57,479 nt of DNA from contig JAULBX010025707.1 in the NCBI GenBank assembly GCA_032358255.1, positions 1 through 57,479 of the forward strand. Direction: 5' to 3'. The stretch is from Heterotrichella gracilis (taxonomy: Eukaryota; Sar; Xanthophyceae; Tribonematales; Xanthonemataceae). The notes beneath the pieces were generated by a model. The model was not told the DNA's origin. It did not search any database and saw only the letters and a list, made by a program, of their open reading frames with translations. The translations under genes and the position numbers were made by a program. Shown here in pieces: positions 11,001 through 21,828 of this stretch (position 1 is its first letter; each line of letters starts with the position of its first letter).

Positions 11001-12237
11001 CCTCCTCCCCAACCCCCTCCTCCTCCCCTTCCCAATCCCCTTCTTGGTCAGAGAGCTGATAACCATCAGACGACTCCACACCAGCATTTGGATCATCATG
11101 GGCGTGAGTGTCATGCTGCACCGCCTCAATCCCCTCCCCCTCCACCCACTGGTAGCTCACACCACTGTTCCACGCACCACCGCCCCCGCCACCCCAAGCG
11201 CCCCCGCCTGTCCCTGCCCCACGGATATTGGGCAGCTCAGACACAGCGCCGGCAGCTGGGCGCGCCACAGAGGGAGGGGCATAGGACCTGCAACATACAA
11301 ATTACCATCACGGCATCAGCAATGTAGTGTACTATATATATATTACAGCATCAGCACTGGCAGGCCAACAGTGCAAGCGTGCTCAGTGACTTTGCGCCAG
11401 CAGCTGCAGCAAGGTATGGTGCAAATTCAAACCTTTGCATGCATTCATGTTCTCTTACGTGCAGGCAAGAAACCAGTGACTGTTGTTACACCAACTACCA
11501 GTACTCCAGTGGCCAGCAACAAGCTGGACAGTGGCCAACCTGCCTCAGTGCCACCCTCACCTGTCTTCCTGTCTACCCCCCGCTCCCCACTGTGACCGCG
11601 CATGCGTGTACTTGCAAGAGTCTCCATAGACACAGGAACCTGCCAGGTAGTAGGTGCACACCTGCAGCCATAGCGGGAGGGGACAAATCTTGGCGGGATG
11701 CGCCACATAAGTTGCCTAGAGGTACAATATGAACCAGTACCAGGTGACACCTAATGCTTTAAGTATTTGGCAATGCCTCTCTGTGCCAAGCCATTGGGCC
11801 TCACAGGGAAGGATTACAGCAAGTGGGCACCGCCACACCACACCACCACCACCACCACACCACCACTCCCTGCCCCGCTTACCTGTGCCGGCTGGTCCTT
11901 GAGGTCGTGTGAGAAAGTGCACTGCTCACCGTAGCGGCAGGCACCATGCAGGAAGTAGCGACACAGCACCCTGCGTTGGGGAAGAGGGTACCAAGCACAG
12001 GTGAGGCACAGGGGGCTGAAGGTGGAAGTGCTCCATAATTTTAAAACGAGGTCAAAGCATTAGAGTTGCATAAACCCATGGAAGACGGTTGCATCAAATT
12101 CAAACTCAACGCTGCAACCCAGGCACTTTATTCGCAAAGGCAATGGGCATCGAAAACGTAATGGGCAAGGGCATTGGCCATTGGCATTGGAGCAATGGCA
12201 TAGCATGGAGATGGGATGCCACGCACTTATCAGCCAT
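8049..12237 (-). CDS. MKRN: Makorin-type E3 ubiquitin ligase (4x CCCH + RING) with a giant insertion
   Basis: Exons read right to left: 12227-12237, 11883-11970, 11561-11661, 9223-11287, 8719-8979, 8049-8381. They total 2859 nt and 952 residues. The first exon is only 11 nt (M-A-D plus two bases) and fits the phase of exon 2 exactly. The domain order is that of makorins: CCCH-1 (C7-H25), CCCH-2 (C35-H53), CCCH-3 (C731-H750), the makorin Cys-His segment (about 757-777), C3HC4 RING (C795 to C850, with CCIC and CPVC ends) and CCCH-4 (C885-H905). Makorins are RNA-binding E3 ligases of about 350-500 residues. This one has about 680 residues between CCCH-2 and CCCH-3, in one 2065-nt exon. That insertion holds acidic repeats and nine PAM2-like units. 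In animals MKRN1 binds poly(A)-binding protein through a PAM2-type motif in the same interval, as I recall. Identity is secure; the role in poly(A) mRNA surveillance is inferred from the family. Confidence 0.93.
8527..8553. repeat. (AT)n microsatellite in the last makorin intron
   Basis: About 13 AT dinucleotides lie inside the 8382-8718 intron, in a locally AT-rich setting. Confidence 0.9.
9800..10258 (-). repeat. Nine tandem 51-bp units encoding PAM2-like motifs
   Basis: Units start at about 51-bp intervals, near 9806, 9857, 9908, 9959, 10010, 10061, 10112, 10163 and 10214. Each encodes 17 residues around a core such as [12 protein letters not shown] or [10 protein letters not shown]. Core spacing is L-x-x-x-A-x-x-F/Y-x-P. 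PAM2 is L-N-x-x-A-x-x-F-x-P, so Leu, Ala, aromatic and Pro align and only the Asn is replaced by Lys, Arg or Val. The array covers roughly residues 410-563 of the makorin. Confidence 0.88.
10270..11160 (-). repeat. Acidic Gly/Glu/Asp-rich repeats in the makorin insertion
   Basis: The first part of the large exon encodes a highly acidic, Gly/Tyr-containing stretch. Two clear repeats of about 45 residues contain N-E-x-x-x-G-N-G-D-G followed by G-D-x-V-P-G-A-H, with a degenerate third copy (DNA about 10540-10840). It is probably disordered. Confidence 0.7.
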
Positions 12238-13089
12238 CTCGCACGCGGATCCACCTCCGTAGGTGATCACCACAGCAGCACCATCACTGGCGCCACATAG
12301 CAGCACTGAAGTAGCTGCTTTTGATCGAGCAGGCTGGTGCCGCTGCTGGTGGTGGTGGCAGTGGCAGTATGGCTGTGCTGCAGCTTGAACGTCGCTTGTC
12401 AACGTTGGCCAGCTGCAACCAGCTTCAAAAAAAGGTAACGCAAGTAAAGTAGAAAAGGAAGTGGTCAGATGAAGCGTGCACAGTTTGTGGGCACTTCCAC
12501 GAAATGTGGGGGAGGGGGAGTTTGGAGGGGCGCGACTGGATATACATACGAGGATAACCCTGTGCTTCGAAAGTCGTGTGACAGTAGTTTGGCACATCCA
12601 AATAATAGTTGCTTTGACTGTAAAACGCAGTAGATACGGCAACGCCGCGTGGACAAGCCAGTGGCGCATGTGAGGTGAGGTGAGGAGGTGCATGCAAGGG
12701 ATTCCAGGTCAAGGAGTCAAGGCGTCGGCAAGGGATTCCAGATCATGGGTCTTGTTGCTCTTCGCCTCTTAAATTGTGGGCCGTTTTGCGTTTCGTGTCA
12801 GGGCCAGACACAACATTGCATATGCATGCATGCATGCATGCATGGGGGGTAGGGTTGAGCATGGTCACATTGGACATCTGCCACCATTGTGTGATGTTAT
12901 TTAAAAAAACGAGGCGTCTCATAACTGTTCTGCGTTACGATCATATCCACTTTAGCTCATAACCGCATACTGGCGCCCTGCCTCGGACTGGCACCAACGT
13001 GGTTCACTCACTTGTAGCCATGCAACAGCACTCACTACCTTATTGCTGTTTCAGGTTGGCAAGTTCGGTGCCTGCTTTGTGCTAACGCC
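12238..13089. other. Divergent intergenic region between makorin and the cysteine protease
   Basis: Promoters for both genes must lie here or in 5' leaders. I see no convincing exon. A (TGCA)n run sits at 12821-12844. Confidence 0.5.
12821..12844. repeat. (TGCA)n run, overlapping CATGCATG (RY-like) octamers
   Basis: Five to six consecutive ATGC units lie in the divergent promoter region. CATGCATG is the RY core bound by plant B3-domain factors. Relevance in an alga is speculative. Confidence 0.6.
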
Positions 13090-16000
13090 ATGGCAACAGC
13101 CAAGGGTACGTGAGCATCTGGGGACCCACACACCTAGCATCCTTGCAACAAGGCACACTAGCCAATTAGTCAGCTGGAACTGTTTGCTCCCAACTGTTCC
13201 TGCCACCTGACTCCATGGCTCACCTACCGCCCCACCCCACCTCTTGACCCGACGCGCGCTTCTCCCTTCTCGCAGGGCTCCCTGTGCTGTGTGTTGTGCT
13301 GCTGCTGGGCGTGTGCCTAGGGCCCACGTGCACAGCACTTCAGGCAGACAGTGACTTGAGCGCAGGCAAGGAGCCACCCCGGCCTGTATGGCCAGCCAAC
13401 TACACGGTAGGGACCAGTATCTCATCTCCTTGCCGAGAGCACTGTCCCCACATTTCTGGGTTGGTCCCAGCAGTCACCATTGTACCACATGTGGTTGCCC
13501 GCAACACCTGCGTGTTTGACATCGTACACCCGTGAATGTTCACGCTGGCCCATTCTCACAGGTTTGGTTTGACATTACGGTGCCCTACATCGACAAGATC
13601 CAGCCCTACCACCACTTCAAGTGCGCTGCTGCACCCACCACACCTGGTCACCACAGGCAGTGCTGCCTGCACTAACAAGTGCATGTGAATATTTCTTATT
13701 TTGCGCAGTTCCGACATGGTCATGGACCCCTCAACAACTTGGACATGTATATGGATTTGCCACCACAGCCTGCCACCAACACTTGCCAGCATCCCATGTC
13801 CCCTGCCCCGACTCCTCCCCCCATTCTCATTGCCCCTCTTTCTCCCTCCCCAGGTACACGTACCAGGTGTGGCAGGACGCGGCCAGCGGGCGCCAGAAGA
13901 CCGTCCGCAACGGGCTGGAGACGGTGGTGCAGGATGTGCCAGCGGTGAGTGTGGGGGCTGATGTACACTGCTCCATCCCTGCCATAGCTCCATCAGGGTG
14001 GCCAACATTGTATACCACATGCAGCCATGGTGCTGCAGCCACTCCTTGTACCCCTCCCCTTGCCCCCTGCCCCTAACCCTCAACCCCCTGCCCCTAGAAC
14101 CGTATGTACGACGTTCGCCCCGCCAAGGATGCGCTGCGGTGCTGGGTGAGCAAGCTGCACCAGCACTCGGGGCCAACACGGCGCCTGATGGGCCAGCAGC
14201 AGGAGGAGGGGCTGGGCAAGGTGCAGGTGACAACAATGCTGTGAGGGTGTGGTGGTGTGGGGAGGAAGGGGGAGGGGAGCTGGTGTGGCGCATGGCCCCA
14301 TGGTCCTTTGCTGCACAGCTGCATGGACTTGGTGTGCGTGATGGTGGTAATGGTGGTGATGGGTTGCGGCAAGGCTGCGTACAAGGTGGTGGCGGCAGTG
14401 CAGTACCCTAGGGCAGTGGGAGTGCAGTATATGTCTAGTACCCAGGCTGTTTGTAATTCTTTGTGCAGGAAATTGAGTGCCATGGGTTGTCAAGGAACAA
14501 CAAGCTTCCTCCAAGCGTAAAGCTACATCCCCCTATGGGCATCTATGCGAGCATCCTTTGCCATGGAGAATGTACAGCCTATACTCCCAGCCTGCACCTG
14601 GATGGCCCATGGAACGCACTTACCTGTCTATTTTATTTCCACCACAGGCACCAGCCACCTCGCCCACGCCAGCCCCTATCCCTACCCCTACCCCTACCCC
14701 TGCCCCCGCCCCCGCCCCGTCCCATGCCTCCGAGCTGACCCTTGTGCTGCCTGACCTGCGTGAACCTCGCTGGGAGTACAATGGGAGTACCACCTTCAAC
14801 GGCGAGCATGCGCACATGTATGTGTGGCCGCTGCGGGTGGATGAGGGTTATGGCGAGGTGAGGCGCGTGGTGGGTGGGTGGGGGAGTGGGGGGGCCTAGG
14901 CACCCCGCATTACTGAGGTTGCTGCAGAACAATGGGCTGTATTGTCTGTTGGTTTTGCCATTTCCTGAGGTGCATTTTCTGGTTTTTTTCTATTCTACTC
15001 TTATTATTTGTATTTATATATTTATTCTGTTGATATTGTTGTTTTTTGTTCAACTCCTTTTTCTACTTTTGATTTGTATTTATATGGGAAAAGGTAGAGT
15101 GCATTGGATCATAAAATAACCCATTCCCATTCCTGCATGCACCCACCCCGCAGGTCGTTGGGGGCTACACCTTCTGGGTTGGTTCCAGTGGCGAGCCCCT
15201 CAAGCTGGACATGGTGGGGCAGAACCTGTACACAGGTGGCCACTTTGACAACTACATCACGCTGTTCTACAACTACAGCGTGGGCAACGTGGTGGAGGCA
15301 GACTTTGCCGTGCCCCCCGCATGCGCCGACACAGCCTCCGTTGAGGTGCTTGGCTACCACGACGACAGCCTGGTCAGGCAGTTTGCAAAGCACCTGCCAA
15401 ATAAGCACTACGGTGAGCAAGGGATGGCAGGCGGTGGTGCGGCCCCATCCCACAACTGGGCAAGCGAGATGCTGTGCGGGTCCATGGCTGGCTGCTCCCT
15501 TTGCACTGGACACAACATGCACAGTCTCACCGCATGCCCCCCATTCGTCCCCGAATTTGTGCAGCAAATAGGCCCCGCATGTATAAAGCACGTCTGCCAC
15601 ACGAGAGGTGACACAACGTGTGCTAGGGTGGCTGCTTGGCCATTGCCCCATGTTGACCACCAGCTGACTAGGCCCCTTGCCCACCCAGGTGATCCAGAGT
15701 ACGACGTCTTCTCCGCGCGATTCGCCAAGCGCCATGTGAGTGCGGGTGAGTATGAGGCGCGGCGCCAGGTGTTCAAGGACAACCTGGAATACATACAGGT
15801 GAGTCGGTTGTGGAGTACGTATAGGGGGTAGGGTGGAGGGGGGTGGGGAGGGGCGCGTTGAAGGCGTGATATCATGCTGCTGCTGCTGCTCCCAATGCCT
15901 GCCAATGTCATGTGCATGTGCAATCTCAACAAGCGGGGTTGCTGGTCTGTGTGTGTGGCCAGCAGCTGTTCAATAGTAGTTGAAGAAAATGTTTGAAACC

Positions 16001-17951
16001 GCCACATCGAAGCGTTTTTGCAATAATTCCGTTTATTTTAAGCAATGTAAACAGCAATCACAAAATTCAATTTTGAAAATTAATTTTTTTTACGAATAGA
16101 TATGTATGTGTTTTGAACTCTTCAAATAAACAGATCGTTGACTTATAATTGTTTTCTTATAAATTCGTGGTAGTTTAAATCCCTAGTTGCTACCCTGTGG
16201 ATCTTCATCGCGCACTGAGCTCACCACCCTGGTCCCACACTGCTGTGCAGGCCGCCAACTCCGACCCCTCCCGCACATACTCTCTGGCCCCCAACCACAT
16301 TGCCGACTGGACATGGGGTGAGTACACCAGCTTGCTGGGCAGGCGCAGGGGCAAGGCCAGCACTGCCTCCCCTGTGACAGACCAGCACCTGTTCCACCCC
16401 TTGGCCAACGCGAGCGTACCCGCCTCCATTGACTGGCGTGGCAGCGCGGCTGACGGTGTGGTGAAGGACCAAGGCATGTGTGGGTCATGCTGGACATTCA
16501 GCACCACTGCGGCCATTGAGTCGGCATGGTGAGCTTGCAAGGGGGGTGGGCTGTGGAGATGGCATGGATCGTCAGTGATTTGCGTTGGGTTGCAAGCTGC
16601 TGTGGTTGCTTTGCTGGGAAATGGAAGCGCTCCGCCATGTATGGGCCCTGTCACAGCATTGTGCCATGCTGCTATCTGCTATCAGCTCGGGATACACTAC
16701 CTGGATTTTTTTCTTTTAAACAATATGCACACCAGGAAGCGCACAAGCATTCGCACACTGCAAAAAAGCATGGAAGGATGGCCTGTCCACCGCCTGCAAG
16801 CCCTGCTGCCAGGTCCCCTCTTCCCCCGTTCTTCTCAACCCCAACCTACCCCCCCTGCCAGGGCCCGACTCCATGGCGAGCAGCTCCTGTTCAGCGAGCA
16901 GCACCTCATCGACTGCTGCTGGGGCGACGGCAACAAGGGGTGCATGGGCGGTGAGCAGGACGTTGCCTTCAAGTGGATCCTGGACAACAAGGGGCTGGCT
17001 GCAATGGAGGACTACCCGTACCTGGGGGTGAACGACTACTGCAAGTAAGGGGTCGTGTGTAGGACCTTGACCATGGCTTAGAGCAGAAGTTTTGTATTGC
17101 TGTGATTTACACTTGCAGACAGTAAATGGGATGTTCGTGCGCCTGTACATGTGCATTCGATGCATCACAGCTGCCGCTCTTGCGCTGGAACCTACTTATA
17201 TCTTCTATCAGTGCACTCCCCCTTTCTTGCCCCGCTCAAACACCAACCCTCCTCACCTGCAGACCCACCGCCAAGAAGCGCCACTTCCACGGCTACTTTG
17301 TGCGTGTGAAGGGCAAGGAGGTGGGGCTGAAGCAGGCGCTGGCAAGCAAGGGCCCGCTGTCCATCGGCATTGACGCAAGCCACCGCGACTTTGCATTCTA
17401 CTCTGGCGGGGTCTATGCAAACCCCAACTGCACACTGGGGGAGGATGACCCAGGTGTGTGCGATGTATGGGTGTGGGGTAGGGAGGCCCCTCATGTTACT
17501 GGTATGCTTTTTAAGAGCTGGCTCACCATGCCAAGCAGGTCAAACATGCACATGCTGCTGTATGCATGGTGTCACAACACGTGGACCACAATGGTGCTCC
17601 ATTTGCACACATTGGTAAACCAGGCAGGCATGCCATCCTAGCAAGGGACTAGCATCCAACCACTCCGCATGTTAACATAACCCACACTGACACCATCCTC
17701 TGTTGTTACCCCTCCTCACCCCTTCCCCCCTGCCCCCAGATGACCTTGACCACGCAGTGATCGTTTCTGGCTACGGCACCACCCCAGAAGGCCAGGACTA
17801 CTGGATTGTGAAGAACACGTGGTCAACGCTGTGGGGCGAGGCAGGCTACATGCGTGTGGTGCGGCAGCCAAACGACTGCGGGGTGGCCACGGATCCAATT
17901 TTCTTTGAGATGCTCCCCTGGGGCGAGGAGGGTGAGGCGCTGGCCAGCTGA
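13090..17951 (+). CDS. Papain-family (C1A) cysteine protease with an extra N-terminal domain
   Basis: Exons: 13090-13105, 13276-13406, 13562-13620, 13854-13944, 14098-14226, 14469-14516, 14648-14857, 15154-15412, 15689-15798, 16251-16528, 16862-17044, 17263-17453, 17740-17951. They total 1917 nt and 638 residues. A signal peptide occupies about residues 1-26. An N-terminal domain of about 280 residues follows, resembling the one in counting-factor-associated-protein-D-like proteases; it contains a Pro/Thr/Ala linker encoded near 14650-14720. The I29-type propeptide is at about 319-376, then mature C1A peptidase. The catalytic triad is Cys431 in GMCGSCWTF, His573 in LDHAVIV and Asn594 in VKNTWS, with oxyanion Gln425. 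The usual KNSW motif reads KNTW. It is expected to be secreted or vacuolar and activated by propeptide cleavage. The weakest junctions are the small 48-nt exon and the direct 13620-to-13854 splice, which is chosen because it alone keeps frame. Confidence 0.9.
14940..15115. other. AT-rich, T-run-rich island inside a protease intron
   Basis: The second half of the intron 14858-15153 is dominated by T runs and TATTTAT-like words, in sharp contrast to the GC-rich flanks. The intron 15799-16250 has a similar AT-rich block at about 16010-16180. I see no coding signal in either. Confidence 0.6.
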
Positions 17952-19284
17952 GGAGTGCAATTGCTGCAGCAACGCACTGTGTGATGTGCAGAGATGTGCT
18001 TGAATTGGGTAAATGCGGTCGGATAATGCACATGTGCAGTTAGCTATTGACTTCGCTATCGAATAGGTTGAGCACAAATGTCGGAATATTCGATGACCAT
18101 TACGATTTTGATACTGTTTGCAAATTTTATATTGTTGCTGCAATTGACGTGAGTATCAGTCGGCAATTGATCATAAGCATTATGACAGTTACTGTATGCA
18201 TGCATGGGCCAGGTCTTTGATCACTGACGGCTCGAACTTCAACTTGCAATTGTCAATGACTTTATTCAAATTTGAACATTGCAGTTTCAGCCAGACGCTG
18301 GGCTGTTGGCGCAAGCGTTGCATGCATGCTCATTAAGATATGATATTTATGGAACCCGGCGTATGCGTATACTTTCCAATAGGCTACCTTTCCTGCAGGC
18401 CCTGGGGTCTAATAGAAGAAGAAAGAAGAAAGAAGAAAAGGAACGCAAAGAGGCGTAGTTAGGGGCCACTGGCTCGCACCAGGACACCACACCAGCCAGA
18501 ACGGCTGGTTAAAGATAGGCCTGAGGCCTATTAGCCAATGCCAGCGGGCATTGCGTGCAAGAGGGTTTGGCGTTTAGTGTACACAGCATAGGAGCTTTGA
18601 ATAGCAAGGAGTTGCAACTCAGGAATAAGTTGGGTAATCACAAGTGGGGCTAAACCTATAGCAGTTAGGGCTTCAAACGTAGAAACTGGGACAATGCCGG
18701 GTATTGTCAATAACTTGTGCATGGCAGGTTACTTTCCAACCATCGTTCCTGAGGTGGGTAGCTAGGCCAACTGGTCTGAGATGGGTGGCCTGTCCTGTGT
18801 GCTGTTTGAGTGCTGCAAGAACTCAGTCTGTGCGATGAATTCCAAATTTATTGGGGCAGAAAGTATCGCAGCTGGCGGGGGCTATCCCACCTAGATGTCT
18901 ATAGATCAACCGGGGGAATGATTTATATATATTATAACCCTTGAGTCAGGGTTGGTGATCAGATCGACCTAGCTGGGTGATCCACTGAGTCTCAGTGTAC
19001 TACACGTGCATAATCATGATCATTGACAATCCTCGGGGATCCCCGGCGGCCCAGTCTGGGATGTCCACTACTGGGATCCCATGGGATGTCCACTGCTGGG
19101 GATGGACCAATATTTTTTTTAAAGAACGTTTGCAATCATGTGGACCCTCCGCACCATGGCCATAGACAAATGGACAGAGTGGCATGGCATGTCATTCATT
19201 GAAGCACTGTGAGCAATGCCATTCAACTTGCATGTACTGTGCAGTCCCGACTAGTCGGCACCCGGCAGCCAATCTCAGAGGTGC
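17952..19284. other. Convergent 3' region between the protease and the DnaJ zinc-finger gene
   Basis: There is no credible exon. It contains a GAA/GAAA-rich tract near 18412-18440 and two close hairpins at 18491-18531. A TATA-rich patch lies near 18925. Confidence 0.5.
18491..18531. repeat. Two adjacent perfect-stem hairpins
   Basis: Hairpin 1 has arms ACCAGCC (18491-18497) and GGCTGGT (18503-18509). Hairpin 2 has arms ATAGGCC (18515-18521) and GGCCTAT (18525-18531) with a three-base loop. They could form a small structured RNA or a transposon remnant. They are short enough to be chance. Confidence 0.4.
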
Positions 19285-20907
19285 CTACACCTGCACAATG
19301 ACTCCCCCGCCCGCACACAATGGGCAGGGTACAAGCCCCCCGCCTGCACATGCCCGACACAGCGCGCCTGCGGCGGCACCCCCCTGTTCCACCCCCACCA
19401 TCTCTGCTTTTTGTAGCCACCCTTGCGCCCATCGCCTCCTGTCGCGCAGGTTGGCCATGTTGACCTGAGGCAAACATGAAGCATTACTATGACGGCAGTG
19501 CGGGATACATAAAAATGTACTGATTTGAAACTTTACAGGAAAAGCAGCGTGGCATGGCTACTTCAATCCTAGCATGTGCACCCCATCCCACAACAGCACA
19601 TTATTCAATGTGCAATCATTGTGTGACTCATGTGCCCGCCGCTGCGTGCACTGGCCATGCAGCACTGCCACCACCCTGGCTCCATGATGCAGTCCACTTC
19701 ATCACCATGCTTGTACAATGCCACCCACCCACAGCTGCGCCTTCTCATCGCACGTTGCCGCCATGAGCACGTATCTGTGCTTGCCCTCCCGCCGCTGCCC
19801 AGTCACTCGAAAGTGCGTCCACCCCAGCGTGCGCTCCATGGCAGTCCAATTGGAGCCTGATGGGTGATGGAATGGTGATGATTATAAATGTAAGCACGTG
19901 CTGGGTAGACAATGTAGGCAAAGAAGAGCAGATGCGCGTGGGCGGCCAGCATCGCTTGCTTGATGCACAGCAGTGAGCACAATCCGTGCCAATCGTCATG
20001 ATGCATACAGAGACAGCCAATGGTGTATTAGCTGAGCAGGGATGTTGCCACCTCACCTACTACCCTGCTGATATTCACAGCTGGGTTCTTCTTGTGGTAC
20101 CCCCCCCTGGCCAGCCTCCCCACGCCGCTGCAGTCCCGGCACTCCACCATCCGCGACCCTCCGCAGCACCGACAGTCAGGGGTGCCAGGGGACGGGCGCG
20201 GGGAGGGGGATGAAGATGCGTGCCTGTGAGGTGGGTACCTGGTCAGGCTCGAATACGAGGCTTGTAGCGTTGTCAGCAAGCACACTGGTGTACAGACAGC
20301 TTCAGGACTGCTTTGCGGTGTCGTAGTGTGTGCTCCTTGCAACCACGCGGCAGAAGTAGCCCAGGACTTCCATAAGCTTCATAGAAAATCAATGAAAGAG
20401 TGTCCTGAACTTGCCAGCACGTTGCATACACAATGCCATAACCCCAAGGGTACACTGTGATGCAACAACTGTGGTAACCAGGTACTTGGCTTTGTGATAA
20501 GACAGGCCAAGTGGGAGTGCTGGCTACTACAGGTATAAGAAACATTTGACGGCCCTAGGTGACAGGTACCGTTGGCCAACTCCTTCCGTTGTAAGCTCGT
20601 GTGGCTACAGTGCATGCATATGCGCCTTGCATCTGCACACCACGCACCTTCCGCTTGTGCATGGCACACCCTCCCCAGCAGCTGCCACCGAAGTACTCCA
20701 CCGTCCACCAATACTGCCAGCTTCAGGCAGGTCTTGGCACCGCACTGCGCTGGTGGTAGTAATGGCGCCGTGTGTGGCTAGTGTTGCAGCGTGTGGCTGG
20801 CAGCGACTCAAGCCGCTGGTGCATGCACCCACACCGCTGGTGCACGCACTGCGCAACAGGCAGTGCCCACCATGCAGTGGCGCTGACGGTCGAAGTGTGC
20901 ACAGCAT
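19285..20907 (-). CDS. DnaJ-type cysteine-rich zinc-finger protein without J domain, probably plastid
   Basis: Exons right to left: 20648-20907, 20057-20223, 19729-19856, 19285-19464. They total 735 nt and 244 residues. The first about 85 residues are rich in Ser, Thr, Ala, Arg and Cys with few acids, as in a plastid transit peptide. Two CxxC pairs then occur at C104/C107 and C115/C118 (second followed by SGVG), and two more at C221/C224 and C232/C235 with AGGG. Between them lies a conserved-looking block containing WTAMERTLGWTHFR and later NLRDRRRW. Plant and algal DnaJ/Hsp40 cysteine-rich-domain proteins (LQY1, BSD2 relatives) have such fingers and work as thiol chaperones in plastids. Here the four CxxC repeats are split in two halves about 100 residues apart. 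The first exon is the least certain: the ATG at 20907 is chosen because its donor at 20648 gives the phase required. Confidence 0.78.
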
Positions 20908-21828
20908 CACGTGTACTAGTTGCTTCCTTTCGCCCTAGCGTGACTCCTGCGCGATGCGCAAGGGCACCCACAGTGCTAACGCAAGTGGCTGAGCTGGTAG
21001 CAACGTCAAACACTGTACGCAGTCACAGGGACATGTGCGTTGTAAAGAACTGTTCCACTTTGCCATGAATCCCGTTTGGCGGCACTAGTGGGGACTGGCA
21101 ACAAAGAATGAACTAGAAGTGCTTCCGGGTGGGCGTTTTTGGACGGTGGGCTCCGCGCCAAGTGTTTGTTATGAACGTCAGTAGGGAGTAGAACATACTA
21201 CTCGCACGATTGTAGGATAGCTATCGTGTATCACCGTAATTTGCTATCCCTGATACCTGGTAGCTTTGGTTGCAAGTCTGGCGAGTTCCTTGACAAGTGG
21301 CCAGCATGCCACAAATGAACGCCACTGCCCACTGAGGGGAGATGGATGCGAGAAGCTAGGAGGCATTCTGTCAAGTGCTACTTGCACACAGGAATAATCG
21401 TTTGTACGCGTGATGTAGCTATAGGGCTCGACTGGTGCACCGGTAAGGCATAGTCTGTGTGCATGCATTACCACATGCATGCATGCATCTCCATGGTCAG
21501 GATTCCAGCCCGGTGTTTCATCTGAGTGCGTTTGAGTGGTGCACTTATCTGGATCCTACCTACAGATTGTTATAAGGAAGTTGTCCCTCCGTAACGGCTA
21601 CAGTTGTTGATTCCACAGTTGCACAGCCACCATCAGTCCCCCATGCCATCGGTTCTGAACACCATCAAACTGCCCCTGCTGTCACCACCGCACATACAAG
21701 CATAGAGCTGCTAGTATTCGTACTGATGTTATTGCACTCAGTACCCCATGCTGCTCCAGGATTGGGCGCTACCCTCACCCCTCACCCCTCACCCACCCCA
21801 CACCCCCACCCACCCTCGCTGGGTGGCC
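20908..21828. other. Divergent intergenic region between the DnaJ zinc-finger gene and NUBPL
   Basis: The stretch is lower in GC and shows no convincing exon. It includes a run of ATGCATGC words at about 21472-21488. Confidence 0.5.

Noticed and set aside
13701..13760. Extra protease exon after TTTTGCGCAG at about 13709
   Set aside because: No donor puts it in phase with the exon at 13854, whereas the direct splice 13620 to 13854 does.
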